Position numbers and translations under genes: made by a program. Of a DNA stretch of 64,000 nucleotides, positions 1 through 8,747 are shown piece after piece. Origin of the DNA: Limoniibacter endophyticus (GTDB lineage: Bacteria > Pseudomonadota > Alphaproteobacteria > Rhizobiales > Rhizobiaceae). The notes below the pieces were generated by a model. That model saw nothing but the letters and a program-made list of their open reading frames with translations. It was not told the origin of the DNA and did not search any database. The stretch spans positions 257,287-321,286 of the forward strand of contig NZ_BMZO01000005.1 of assembly GCF_014652835.1 (NCBI RefSeq), in the 5' to 3' direction. Positions within the stretch are counted from its first letter, which is position 1, and each line of letters starts with the position of its first letter.

Positions 1-1
1 G

Positions 2-235
2 GCGCTGCTGGCGTTCGGGACAGAAATCGTTGTGGGAAGCGACCGCGCGCTTGCAGTCCGGAATCTATCCGAAAGTGGCGATCTGGCCCAAGCAGCCGCC
101 AATCTCTTCAGCTATATGCGCGAACTTGACGCAAGTGGCGCTTCTATGATCGCCGTTACACCTGTGCCGATGCACGGGCTCGGTGAAGCGATTAATGACA
201 GGTTGGCGCGTGCTGCTGCGCCACGCAATGAATAG
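2..235 (+). CDS. Threonylcarbamoyl-AMP synthase (Sua5/YrdC family), C-terminal fragment
   Basis: The reading frame is open from the window edge to TAG at 233-235, so only about 77 C-terminal residues are present. The end LGEAINDRLARAAAPR and the preceding helix resemble the tail of the Sua5/YrdC family, which makes threonylcarbamoyl-AMP for the t6A modification of tRNAs reading ANN codons. The catalytic YrdC core would lie left of the window. The next gene starts 21 bases downstream on the same strand, so the two may be co-transcribed. The identification rests on a short tail and is moderate. Confidence 0.6.
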   Translation, partial: ALLAFGTEIVVGSDRALAVRNLSESGDLAQAAANLFSYMRELDASGASMIAVTPVPMHGLGEAINDRLARAAAPRNE

Positions 236-256
236 ATAAAAACGAGGGGGGAATAC

Positions 257-1666
257 ATGGATGGGAATCTCAAGGAGCGTTTCCGCGCCATCGTCGGGGA
301 CGCTTATCTGATTGATGCCCCTGCCGATATGGTCTCTTATGCCACCGAACCGAGAGGGCTTTTCGGCGGTTCTCCGTCGCTGGTCCTGCGCCCCGGGACG
401 GTAGAGGAAGTCAGCCGCATTCTCGCCCTTGCCAACGAAACGAGGACACCGATCGTGCCGCAGGGCGGCAATACTGGCTTGGTCGGCGGACAGATGGCGA
501 GCAGCGACGGCAGTCAGGTTGTTCTGTCGCTCGCCCGGCTCAATCGTATCCGCGAGATTGACGGAGCAGGCAGAACGATGACCGTGGATGCCGGCGTTCT
601 GCTCCAGAATATTCAGCAGTCGGCGGATGATGCAGGGCTTCTTTTCCCGCTCTCTCTGGCTTCCGAAGGATCATGTCAGATCGGTGGGAATCTTTCCGTC
701 AATGCTGGGGGCACGGCGGTACTGGCTTATGGCAATGCGCGCGAACTATGCCTGGGTCTCGAAGTGGTGCTGCCGGATGGCACGGTACTGGATGATCTGC
801 GCAAGCTGAAGAAAGACAATACCGGCTATGATCTGAAAAACCTCTTCATCGGGGCGGAAGGTACGCTCGGCATCATCACAGGCGCAGTGCTCAAGCTTGT
901 TCCGAAGCCAAAAGGTAAAGGTGCGGCCTGGGTGGGGGTGAATAGCCCTCAGGCGGCGCTTGCTCTCTTCAATCTGGCTGAGCAACGTGCAGGCTCGGCG
1001 CTCACAGGTTTCGAGCTCATGGCTGACGTGGCTTTCTCCTTCGCGATCCGCCACCTTGAAGGCGCACGCGCGCCGCTGGAAGGTGAGCATGCATGGCATG
1101 TGCTGATGCAAATCTCGTCGGGTCGTTCGCAGGATGATGCCGATCAGCTGATGCAGGAAATTCTTGAGGAGGCATTTGAAAGCGGCGTTGTCGAAGATGC
1201 AGCGATTGCGGCGAGCCTAGCGCAGGCGAAGGAGTTCTGGCGTTTGCGCGAGGAGCTCTCGGATGTGCAAAAGCGCGAAGGCGGGTCGATCAAGCATGAT
1301 ATTTCCGTGCCCGTTTCAAAAATCCCGGCTTTCATTGAGCAAGGCGCTGCCGCCGTTCAAAGCGTCTGCCCCGATGCGCGATTGGCTGCTTTCGGGCACA
1401 TGGGGGATGGCAACTTACACTTTAACGTTTCGCAGCCGGTCGGATCAGATACGAAGGGGTTTCTTGCGCTCTATCGCCAGATGAATGACGCTGTCCACAG
1501 GGTGGTTCGCAGCTTCAACGGTTCGATTTCCGCCGAGCATGGTATTGGTCAAATGAAGCGCGAGGAGCTGGCCGCGACCGCGCCGGCTCCCGCAATTGCC
1601 CTGATGCGCGCCATCAAGGACGCCGTGGATCCCAATGGAATCATGAATCCTGGCAAGGTAATTTGA
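257..1666 (+). CDS. FAD-binding oxidoreductase, GlcD / D-2-hydroxyacid dehydrogenase type
   Basis: 469 residues. The N-terminal half is a PCMH-type FAD domain: the segment PIVPQGGNTGLVGGQ (about residues 68-82) is the FAD pyrophosphate loop, and GAEGTLGIIT (about 200-209) is the second FAD segment. The C-terminal half is a FAD-oxidase C domain with the metal-binding motif FGHMGDGNLHFN (about 380) and the ending SAEHGIGQMKR...DPNGIMNPGKV. The family oxidises D-2-hydroxy acids such as D-lactate, glycolate or D-2-hydroxyglutarate and passes electrons to a quinone or ETF. The exact substrate cannot be read from the sequence. The start ATG follows GAGGGGGG at a good distance. The gene lies directly behind the Sua5 gene. 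Confidence 0.88.
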   Translation: MDGNLKERFRAIVGDAYLIDAPADMVSYATEPRGLFGGSPSLVLRPGTVEEVSRILALANETRTPIVPQGGNTGLVGGQMASSDGSQVVLSLARLNRIREIDGAGRTMTVDAGVLLQNIQQSADDAGLLFPLSLASEGSCQIGGNLSVNAGGTAVLAYGNARELCLGLEVVLPDGTVLDDLRKLKKDNTGYDLKNLFIGAEGTLGIITGAVLKLVPKPKGKGAAWVGVNSPQAALALFNLAEQRAGSALTGFELMADVAFSFAIRHLEGARAPLEGEHAWHVLMQISSGRSQDDADQLMQEILEEAFESGVVEDAAIAASLAQAKEFWRLREELSDVQKREGGSIKHDISVPVSKIPAFIEQGAAAVQSVCPDARLAAFGHMGDGNLHFNVSQPVGSDTKGFLALYRQMNDAVHRVVRSFNGSISAEHGIGQMKREELAATAPAPAIALMRAIKDAVDPNGIMNPGKVI

Positions 1667-1948
1667 TCGAGTTCAAGGTTAGCAAAAACTTGCTGAATCT
1701 CTCTCCAGCAAACCTTTGCTAACCAATGGAAAAGTCAGTCTTTTTTAACCGAGCTTTTTAAGCCGTCTGGAATACAGCCTCCTCTAAATTCCCTCACATG
1801 CCGAGATCGGAAAACCGATCCGAAAGTCTTCAAAACGAAGGCAAAACAGGGATGTCGAGGCAGAAGATGAATCATCATCTCAAAGTCCTCGAAACATTGA
1901 ACGGACGTGTGGCGCAAACCACCGTCCCGTGCAGGGAAGGCGACAGAG
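1667..1948. other. Intergenic region, 282 bases
   Basis: No gene seen. It holds an inverted repeat near its left end (listed separately) and the ribosome binding site GGAAGG at 1935-1940 for the next gene. The rest shows no clear promoter. Confidence 0.5.
1677..1724 (+). terminator. Inverted repeat behind the FAD oxidoreductase, possible terminator
   Basis: GGTTAGCAAA at 1677-1686 pairs with TTTGCTAACC at 1715-1724, and an inner TTGCTG/CAGCAA pair shortens the loop. A run of six T lies about 16 bases further on. The stem is AT-rich and the T run is displaced, so termination is only likely. Confidence 0.4.
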
Positions 1949-2515
1949 ATGACGATGGGTTTGAAACCGGTTTGGGCTGAAGGCAATCTGCGACTGGATC
2001 CGTGGGAACTGCCTCAGGCCACAAGCTATTCGCTGCGGGGCGAAGCCGGGGACGTGACCTTTACGGTTGATCATCGTGGGGCGCGTATTCGTCGCCTGCT
2101 CGATCGCAGCCGCCTGCCGGTTACGATCATGCTGCCGTTCCACGCCTTCCAGGGCGTCGCTGCGCGCGCCATCGAGGATGAGAACGGCTTCGTAACCGTG
2201 ACGTTGGAACTATTGCATGAAGACGCGTCACTTTGCGTGCCGCTGCTTATTGCAAACGATCTGGGTGATGTTGCTGGCGACTGGCGCGCCTGGTCTGACA
2301 TGCTGAAACTGCCGATGCTCCTGATCGAGTCAGACGGCATTGCTCGTTCGCTCGAAGAGACCATGCAGATGGAAATAAGCCTGCATCCCGGCTATGAGCG
2401 GCGCAAGCGTCGTCACTCGGCGGAAAAGCGCCCCCGTTTCCTGGCACGCCGCAAAACCGGCTCATTGGGGCTTCGCGTTGTGGTGGAAGGGCGAGAGATC
2501 ATCGCAAGACGATGA
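1949..2515 (+). CDS. DUF6101 family protein
   Basis: 188 residues from ATG 1949, which has GGAAGG eight bases upstream; frames opening further up lack such a site. The protein is soluble, without signal peptide or membrane segment. It starts MTMGLKPVWAEGNLRLDPW and ends in a basic stretch with many Arg and Lys. I recognise it as the small uncharacterised alphaproteobacterial family DUF6101; no function is known to me. The central part alternates short hydrophobic strands and could bind a small ligand or nucleic acid, but this is a guess. It converges on ubiA. Confidence 0.75.
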   Translation: MTMGLKPVWAEGNLRLDPWELPQATSYSLRGEAGDVTFTVDHRGARIRRLLDRSRLPVTIMLPFHAFQGVAARAIEDENGFVTVTLELLHEDASLCVPLLIANDLGDVAGDWRAWSDMLKLPMLLIESDGIARSLEETMQMEISLHPGYERRKRRHSAEKRPRFLARRKTGSLGLRVVVEGREIIARR

Positions 2516-2530
2516 TCCGACTCCTCAATT

Positions 2531-3517
2531 TCAACCGAGCAGCGGCTTGATCCAGGCCCACAGGCCGCTGCCGACAATGCCCAGGAAGATCATCCAGCCA
2601 ACCGTCTTGTTCGATTTGAAAAGGGCGAGGCACTGCGTCGGATTGTCGATGTCGAGGACGGTGATCTGGCGTGCCATGTGGATACCGGCGGCAACCACCC
2701 CGGCCAGTGCTGGCATGGGGGCTTGTGCGGCGGCGATCGCATAGGCAAACAGGATCAACGCGCCGCCATAAAGTCCGGAAAGCCAAAGCTTCGTGTGTTT
2801 TCCCATAAAGAGCGCAGTCGAGCCGATGCCGACCAGTGCATCGTCTTCCTTGTCCTGGTGCGCATAGATTGTGTCGTAGCCGATCGTCCAGAGGATCGCG
2901 CCGATGTAAAGCAGGACAGCAGGCCCGTCGATATCGCCGAAGGCCGCAGCCCAACCCATTAGTGCGCCCCAAGAAAAGGCAAAACCCAGCACCAGTTGGG
3001 GCCAGTTCGTGAATCGCTTCATGAAGGGATAAAGCGCGACGACGCCGAGCGAAGCCAAGCCAAGCAGGATCGCGAAACTGTTGAATTGCAACAGCACCAC
3101 CAGTCCGACCAAGGATTGTGCGACCAGAAAAGCCCAGGCCTGTTTCTTCGTAACGCGGCCGGATGGCAGAGGACGCGAACGGGTACGCTCTACCTGCTCG
3201 TCGATCCTGATGTCGACAATGTCATTATAGGTGCAGCCGGCGCCGCGCATGGCGATCGCGCCGATCAGGAAAAGCACGATGTGATACGGACTGGGCAGTA
3301 GCGAAAGGAGGGTGTCGCCCTCGCGAGCATAGGCCACCGCCGCGAGCGCCGCAGACCACCAGCAGGGCCAGAGCAGGAGCCACCATCCTATAGGACGGTC
3401 CCAACGGGCAAGCTGCGCGAACCCCCAGGCCGGGCGCGGCAAAATCTTGTAGACCCAATGGCCGCTGGGAGCATCTGCAACCCGGCCCTGAACATTGCGT
3501 GACTGAATCGTATCCAT
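2531..3517 (-). CDS. ubiA: 4-hydroxybenzoate octaprenyltransferase
   Basis: 328 residues from ATG 3517. An inner-membrane prenyltransferase that attaches the polyprenyl tail to 4-hydroxybenzoate, the second step of ubiquinone synthesis. The first Asp-rich motif NDIVDIRID follows GAGCTY, and the second, YDTIYAHQDKEDD, lies in the middle; both bind Mg-diphosphate. About eight hydrophobic helices are visible. RWDRPIGWWLLLWPCWW near the N terminus is typical of UbiA. An ATG at 3574 would add 19 residues; neither start has a strong ribosome binding site, and I prefer the shorter form because homology seems to begin there. It is divergent from purD. Confidence 0.93.
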   Translation of the reverse strand: MDTIQSRNVQGRVADAPSGHWVYKILPRPAWGFAQLARWDRPIGWWLLLWPCWWSAALAAVAYAREGDTLLSLLPSPYHIVLFLIGAIAMRGAGCTYNDIVDIRIDEQVERTRSRPLPSGRVTKKQAWAFLVAQSLVGLVVLLQFNSFAILLGLASLGVVALYPFMKRFTNWPQLVLGFAFSWGALMGWAAAFGDIDGPAVLLYIGAILWTIGYDTIYAHQDKEDDALVGIGSTALFMGKHTKLWLSGLYGGALILFAYAIAAAQAPMPALAGVVAAGIHMARQITVLDIDNPTQCLALFKSNKTVGWMIFLGIVGSGLWAWIKPLLG

Positions 3518-3662
3518 GGCAATGCAGTGGCAAGGTTCGAGCCTTGCGTCAAGAATTCTGCGCAAATGCCACATGAACTTGAACGCAACACCTCAGATGA
3601 CTTGACCGCCGCGTCGATCACCCATACCGAAGCGGCAAGAATTTCAATGGGAGTTTGGCTTG

Positions 3663-4937
3663 ATGAACCTGTTGCTGATCGGCTCCGGTGGCCGGGAACA
3701 CGCGCTGGCCTGGAAGATTGCTGCCTCGCCGCTCGTCTCCAAGCTCTACGTCGCTCCCGGCAATCCGGGCATCGCCGAGGAAGCCGAATGTGTCGCTCTC
3801 GATGTCGCCGATCACCAGGCCGTTTTGACTTTCTGCAGAGAGCATGAGGTCGACCTCGTTGTGGTGGGGCCGGAAGCACCGCTGGTTGCAGGTATTGCCG
3901 ACATTCTGGAAGCCGCTGGGGTCAAGGTATTCGGACCGAGCAAGGCGGCGGCGCAGCTTGAGGGCTCAAAGGGCTTCACCAAGGACCTCTGCGCCCGTTT
4001 CCATATCCCGACAGGTGCCTATAAGCGTTTTAGCGATGCAACTGCCGCCCGCGAATATGTGCAGGCGCAAGGTGCGCCGATTGTCGTCAAGGCTGACGGC
4101 CTTGCGGCTGGGAAGGGCGTGACCGTTGCGATGACCATTGAAGAAGCAATCGCGGCCGTCGATGATTGTTTCGAGGGTGCCTTTGGTTCCGCTGGTGCCG
4201 AAGTCGTAGTCGAAGAGTTTCTGACGGGCGAGGAAGCGAGCTTCTTTTGTCTGTGCGATGGCAAGACAGCGCTGCCTTTCGGGACCGCCCAGGATCATAA
4301 GCGCGTAGGCGATGGCGACACGGGGCCGAACACCGGGGGCATGGGTGCCTATTCGCCCGCTCCCGTCATGGATCAGACTGTGCTCGACCGAACCATGCGC
4401 GAAATCGTGGAACCCACAATGCGCGGCATGGCCGAGATGGGCCACCCCTTCAAGGGTGTGCTTTTCGTCGGCCTGATGATCGATAATGGTGCGCCGAAGC
4501 TTATCGAATTCAATACGCGTTTTGGCGATCCTGAATGCCAGGTACTGATGACGCGTCTGAAGGATGATCTCGTTGTCTTGATACAGGCAGCCGTGGATGG
4601 TCAGCTTGCCAATGTGTCGGTGCGCTGGAGCGAGGAACCGGCCCTGACGGTGGTGATGGCGGCGGAGGGCTATCCGGCCAACCCGAGGAAGGGATCTGTC
4701 ATCTCCGCCATAGACAAGGCTGACGCGCTCGAAGACGTCAAGGTCTTCCATGCGGGCACGGCGCTGAAGGAGGGTTCTCTGATAGCCAACGGCGGTCGCG
4801 TGTTAACGGTGACAGCGACGGGCAAGACAGTGAAGCAGGCCCAGACGCGCGCCTATGAAGCTGTAAAAGCAATCGATTGGCCGGAAGGATTCTATCGCTC
4901 GGATATCGGTTGGCGAGCGGTTGCGCGCGAAGGCTGA
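3663..4937 (+). CDS. purD: Phosphoribosylamine-glycine ligase (GARS)
   Basis: 424 residues. Catalyses ATP-dependent joining of glycine to 5-phosphoribosylamine, the second step of purine synthesis, in the cytosol. It begins with the N domain [18 protein letters not shown] and PGNPG, followed by an ATP-grasp domain with [13 protein letters not shown], the signature [19 protein letters not shown], and [12 protein letters not shown] with the metal-binding Glu and Asn. The C domain ends GWRAVAREG. Length is that of a monofunctional GARS. The TTG three bases upstream is less likely than the ATG at 3663. A strong hairpin follows the stop. Confidence 0.97.
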   Translation: MNLLLIGSGGREHALAWKIAASPLVSKLYVAPGNPGIAEEAECVALDVADHQAVLTFCREHEVDLVVVGPEAPLVAGIADILEAAGVKVFGPSKAAAQLEGSKGFTKDLCARFHIPTGAYKRFSDATAAREYVQAQGAPIVVKADGLAAGKGVTVAMTIEEAIAAVDDCFEGAFGSAGAEVVVEEFLTGEEASFFCLCDGKTALPFGTAQDHKRVGDGDTGPNTGGMGAYSPAPVMDQTVLDRTMREIVEPTMRGMAEMGHPFKGVLFVGLMIDNGAPKLIEFNTRFGDPECQVLMTRLKDDLVVLIQAAVDGQLANVSVRWSEEPALTVVMAAEGYPANPRKGSVISAIDKADALEDVKVFHAGTALKEGSLIANGGRVLTVTATGKTVKQAQTRAYEAVKAIDWPEGFYRSDIGWRAVAREG

Positions 4938-4945
4938 AGGAACAA

Positions 4946-4974
4946 GAACCCCGCGAGACGATCTTGCGGGGTTC
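4946..4974. terminator. Bidirectional terminator hairpin between purD and the TadE-like gene
   Basis: GAACCCCGC at 4946-4954 pairs with GCGGGGTTC at 4966-4974. The stem extends to 12 pairs with one G-T pair. It lies nine bases past the purD stop and just before the stop of the opposing gene, so it can serve both. No long T run is present. Confidence 0.65.
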
Positions 4975-4985
4975 TGTCCAACGGG

Positions 4986-6008
4986 TCATTTCACGAGATA
5001 GATTCTGCTGATCTTGTCGCCAGCTGTCCTGGTCGGACATTCCATGATGATGGTGATGTCATTGAAGTCGTCGTCATTACCGTCTTCCCAGCCGAAGTAA
5101 CGGAACTCACCGACTGGACATGCGCCGTCTTCTCTGACTGGAAAACGGTTCTTTCCTTCAGGAATGACGCCGCCCTGTGACTTCGGCTTGCATTGTTGTT
5201 CCGTTCGGCAGCGAATGGTCTCGGGATTGAAGCGATCGCCGCGGCGATCAAAGGCTCCGTCGGCCTTATGAATAAAATCGTCGCCAGGGCCATATGCAGT
5301 GCCGGAAAAGTCGCTGGCAGGCGGCGGCGGGTTTTTCTTGTACTTCCCATCCATCTGTTCGCGCTTGAAGCTCAGATTGCCGTCTTCGCCGCAATCGGGA
5401 ACCGCGACCGGGTATGCGGTCGGCGGTTCGGCATTGTCGCTCACCGGCGTCAACTGATCCCGACCCTTGTTATAGTCGTAACCGGGGAGACTCGGATCGC
5501 TCGTGTCGATATCGTCCGGATAATAGCAATAGAAATAGATGCGATTGTAATGATCTGCTTCAGGGTCGACAAAGGAATATTTGGGAGGCTTGAATTCCGT
5601 GTTCGCATACTCAACGCGTGCACGTGAATAGATACCGATGTCGGTCTGCGGCGAAATGCCTGGGACGATGCGCATGAGCGTCCCTTCCACTTTGCCATTA
5701 ACAAAGACCTCAACGTCGGTTGTTCCGTCCCAATTTGCGCGAAGCTCCAAGGAAGGATCGAGCGTATCGGGGCCGAGTTCGGCGAGAATAGTGTTGCGTG
5801 CAAATTCGACTGGTTCCGCAAGGCTTGCGCTTTTTCCTCGCTTGGCGATTGCAATAGCTGCAGCATCTGCCTGGTCCTGAAGCGAAGTCCTTACGTTTTG
5901 AATGCGAGATAAATCAACCGCATATCCGGTCATTCCCATTAATGGAATAAGAAGAAAAACGGTTGCAACAAGGAAATTCCCTTTTTCGTCCCTGATAAAA
6001 TTTTTCAT
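4986..6008 (-). CDS. TadE/TadG-like anchored protein with a DUF4114-like end
   Basis: 340 residues. The N terminus IRDEKGNFLVATVFLLIPLMGMTGYAVD is the TadE/TadG pseudopilin-like membrane segment, followed by DQADAAAIAIAK, common in TadG-like proteins. The rest is predicted to be periplasmic or exposed: a beta-rich part (about 80-135), a Tyr/Asp-rich part, a PPPP stretch near 230, and several Cys. The end contains GWEDGNDDDFNDITII, which resembles the calcium-binding-type motif of DUF4114. No other tad genes are near, so a role in Flp pili is not shown. The upstream 200 bases are AT-rich, unlike the neighbours. Confidence 0.7.
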   Translation of the reverse strand: MKNFIRDEKGNFLVATVFLLIPLMGMTGYAVDLSRIQNVRTSLQDQADAAAIAIAKRGKSASLAEPVEFARNTILAELGPDTLDPSLELRANWDGTTDVEVFVNGKVEGTLMRIVPGISPQTDIGIYSRARVEYANTEFKPPKYSFVDPEADHYNRIYFYCYYPDDIDTSDPSLPGYDYNKGRDQLTPVSDNAEPPTAYPVAVPDCGEDGNLSFKREQMDGKYKKNPPPPASDFSGTAYGPGDDFIHKADGAFDRRGDRFNPETIRCRTEQQCKPKSQGGVIPEGKNRFPVREDGACPVGEFRYFGWEDGNDDDFNDITIIMECPTRTAGDKISRIYLVK

Positions 6009-6205
6009 AATAAAATACCTGTTCTGAATTGCGTAAATACATATTGAGTAGATGTTTTTTTATTGTTTATAACACTTTAGTATTTTGAATAAATTTTGGT
6101 AGATCTTAAATTCTGCTGCTGCGGGAGGCTTCAGGGGAGACTTGCCACTCAGCGGGAAACTTGTATGTTTGACCTTTACGTCAAAGGCGCTGGAGGAGTC
6201 TGCCC

Positions 6206-7984
6206 ATGTATCGTGCCCCGGTCGATGAGATCGCGTTTGCCTTGCGTCATCACGCAGGTTTGTCTCAAGTTCTGGGGGACGGCGTTTTTTCGCATCTCGA
6301 CGACGATGTTCTGGATGCAATTATGGGCGAGGCGGGACGCTTTGCGTCCGAGGAAATCGCTCCGCTCAATCTCTCTGGTGATCGGGAAGGCGCCAAGCTC
6401 GCGAACGGTGCCATAACGACACCAAAGGGATGGAAAGAGGCTTATGCGCATTGGCGCGAAGGCGGCTGGAACGGGCTTTCCGCTCCGGAAGCCTATGGCG
6501 GGCAGGATCTGCCGCTCGTCGTCAATATGGCAGCCTTTGAGATGTGGGCGAGTGCATCAGTCGCGTTCGCGCTTGGACCGACGCTGACAATGGGCGGGAT
6601 TGAAGCCCTTGCCGCACATGGCTCCCCGGAGTTGCAGAAGCGCTATCTGGAAAAGCTCGTCAGCGGCGAGTGGATGGCCACGATGAACCTGACCGAACCC
6701 CAGGCCGGTTCCGATCTTTCGACGGTGCGTACCAAGGCAGTGCCGGAGGGAGACGGGACCTACCGTCTTTCGGGTCAGAAAATCTTCATCACCTTTGGCG
6801 AACACGATTTCACCGATAATATCGTGCATCTCGTTCTGGCGCGTTTGCCGGACGCGCCAGAAGGCACGCGCGGTATTTCACTCTTCCTCGTTCCAAAGTT
6901 CCTCGTCAATGAAGACGGTACGCTTGGCAAACGCAACGACGTGATCTGCTCTGGTGTGGAACACAAGATGGGCATTCATGGCTCTCCCACCTGCACTATG
7001 GTCTATGGTGATGGCGGCGCGCATTCGGAAGTCGGCACGGGCGCCATCGGCTGGCTGGTCGGCGAAGAAAATCGCGGGCTGAATTGTATGTTCACGATGA
7101 TGAACAATGCGCGTGTGGCAATTGGCGCGCATGGCGTCGGTCTGTGTGAAGCCGCGACGCAAAAGGCGCTGGAGTATGCGAGGGAACGGCGTCAGGGCAA
7201 AGCGAAAGCCGTTGCTTCCGAGGGCGCGGTGGCCATCTTGCATCACGCCGATATTCAGCGTGAACTCCTGACCATGAAAGCTCTGACCGCAGCCTCGCGC
7301 GCCCTCGTCTATTCCTGTGCGCTGGCTATTGATCTCGCGCACGCGAATGAGGACACGGAGAAGAAGAAATATTGGCAGGAGCGCGCTAATCTCCTTACAC
7401 CGCTCGCCAAGGCATTCTCGTCCGACAATGCTGTCGAGGTGACGGGACGCGGTGTGCAGGTGCACGGCGGCATGGGTTTCATCGAGGAAACGGGCGCGGC
7501 CGTATTTTATCGTGATGCCCGCATAGGTACGATCTACGAAGGTACCAATGGCATCCAGGCAATCGACCTCGTAATGCGCAAACTGCCCCAATCCGGCGGA
7601 CAGCATGTGCTTTCCTATATTGGCGAATTGTCCGAACAGGTGGACGCTTTCAAAGCCTCGGGAGAAGCGACTGCGGAAGTGGCTGCCCGACTTTCCTGGG
7701 GTCTCGATCAGCTGCGCGATGCCACCGTATTCCTCCAGGAGAAATTGCAGGCCGGGGACGAGCAGCCTTTGATGGCCGCTGCAACGCCATATCTGCGCCT
7801 CTTCTCCATCGTGCTCGGTGCCGTGCTTCTGTCGCGTGGCGTGACTCACGATCCGGAGGGGCAATCACCGCTCCTGCGCTTTTACGCCGAAAATCTGCTG
7901 GCAGAAGCAGCTGGCTTGAAGGATCGTGTCATTCATGGCGCCGCCAGCCTCGACGAGGCGGCGAAGCTTCTGTGGAAGGATTGA
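6206..7984 (+). CDS. Acyl-CoA dehydrogenase, large DmdC/FadE-like subfamily
   Basis: 592 residues. A cytosolic flavoprotein that makes the alpha,beta double bond in acyl-CoA thioesters. It has the acyl-CoA dehydrogenase N, middle and C domains: MNLTEPQAGSDLSTVRTKA is the middle-domain signature, QVHGGMGFIEE and DARIGTIYEGTNGIQ are the C-domain signatures, and the Glu of YEGTN is the likely base. An additional C-terminal helical domain accounts for the length beyond the usual 380 residues. This subfamily includes 3-methylmercaptopropionyl-CoA dehydrogenase (DmdC), but the substrate cannot be assigned. GGAGGAG precedes the ATG. The next gene, an enoyl-CoA hydratase, follows after four bases, so the pair catalyses consecutive beta-oxidation steps. 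Confidence 0.92.
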   Translation: MYRAPVDEIAFALRHHAGLSQVLGDGVFSHLDDDVLDAIMGEAGRFASEEIAPLNLSGDREGAKLANGAITTPKGWKEAYAHWREGGWNGLSAPEAYGGQDLPLVVNMAAFEMWASASVAFALGPTLTMGGIEALAAHGSPELQKRYLEKLVSGEWMATMNLTEPQAGSDLSTVRTKAVPEGDGTYRLSGQKIFITFGEHDFTDNIVHLVLARLPDAPEGTRGISLFLVPKFLVNEDGTLGKRNDVICSGVEHKMGIHGSPTCTMVYGDGGAHSEVGTGAIGWLVGEENRGLNCMFTMMNNARVAIGAHGVGLCEAATQKALEYARERRQGKAKAVASEGAVAILHHADIQRELLTMKALTAASRALVYSCALAIDLAHANEDTEKKKYWQERANLLTPLAKAFSSDNAVEVTGRGVQVHGGMGFIEETGAAVFYRDARIGTIYEGTNGIQAIDLVMRKLPQSGGQHVLSYIGELSEQVDAFKASGEATAEVAARLSWGLDQLRDATVFLQEKLQAGDEQPLMAAATPYLRLFSIVLGAVLLSRGVTHDPEGQSPLLRFYAENLLAEAAGLKDRVIHGAASLDEAAKLLWKD

Positions 7985-7988
7985 TTTC

Positions 7989-8741
7989 ATGAGCGAACAC
8001 ATCCAGATTTCGCGCGATCATTTGGTGCAGGTCATTCGCATAGCGCGTCCTGAAAAGAAGAACGCACTCACCCGTGACATGTATGCAGCCATGACCAGAG
8101 CGCTGATGGAGGGTGATGCGGATGAAGGCGTGCGTACGCATCTTCTGTTGGGGCAGCCGGGAATGTTTTCTTCCGGCAATGATATAGCCGACTTCATCGC
8201 GGTCGCGCAGGAAGGCGCTTTGGGAGGCGAAGTCCTGGCTTTTCTGGAGGCGCTAGCCGGCGTTAAAAAGCCGCTGGTTTCTGGCGTCGACGGCATTGCA
8301 GTCGGTATCGGAACGACCGTTAATCTACATTGCGACCTGACATTTGCCACATCGCGCACGGTTTTTCGTACGCCGTTCGTCGAGTTGGGACTTGTGCCGG
8401 AAGCGGGTTCGAGTCTGCTTTATCCCGCAGCGATCGGCGGCCAACGTGCATTTGCTGCTCTCGTCATGGGCGAGCCGTTAAGTGCGCAGGAAGCACAAGC
8501 CGCGGGTCTGATCTATCGCATCGTCGGTGAAGAACTGCTGGAGGCGACGGCGATGCAAGCGGCCCAGAAGCTCGCGAGCCTTCCTCCCGAGGCCGTGCGT
8601 CAATCCAAAGCCCTGCTGAAAGCGCCACGGGAACCGCTGCTCGATCGGATTCGTGAGGAAGCGAGCCTTTTCGGCGAGCGTCTGAGCTCGCGCGAGGCGA
8701 TGGAGGCTTTCCAAGCCTTTATGAGTCGCAAAGCTTCATAA
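7989..8741 (+). CDS. Enoyl-CoA hydratase/isomerase family protein
   Basis: 250 residues from ATG 7989, four bases after the acyl-CoA dehydrogenase stop. A crotonase-fold protein: ARPEKKNALTRDMYAAM near the start, the oxyanion-hole segment FSSGNDIADF (about residues 59-68), and the second oxyanion segment VDGIAVGIGTTVNLHCDLTFA followed by FVELGLVPEAGSSLLYP. In that last segment the catalytic Glu of hydratases is present as PEAGSS. It probably hydrates or isomerises the product of the preceding enzyme. Its stop is only six bases from that of the opposing glutaminase gene, leaving no room for a terminator. Confidence 0.9.
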   Translation: MSEHIQISRDHLVQVIRIARPEKKNALTRDMYAAMTRALMEGDADEGVRTHLLLGQPGMFSSGNDIADFIAVAQEGALGGEVLAFLEALAGVKKPLVSGVDGIAVGIGTTVNLHCDLTFATSRTVFRTPFVELGLVPEAGSSLLYPAAIGGQRAFAALVMGEPLSAQEAQAAGLIYRIVGEELLEATAMQAAQKLASLPPEAVRQSKALLKAPREPLLDRIREEASLFGERLSSREAMEAFQAFMSRKAS

Positions 8742-8747
8742 GAGATA

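Noticed and set aside
3966..4751. Minus-strand open frame of 261 codons inside purD
   Set aside because: It lies fully within purD, and its product shows no recognisable domain.
6878..7864. Minus-strand open frame of 328 codons inside the acyl-CoA dehydrogenase gene
   Set aside because: Composition rich in His, Arg and Cys, typical of a shadow frame; the plus frame is a clear enzyme.
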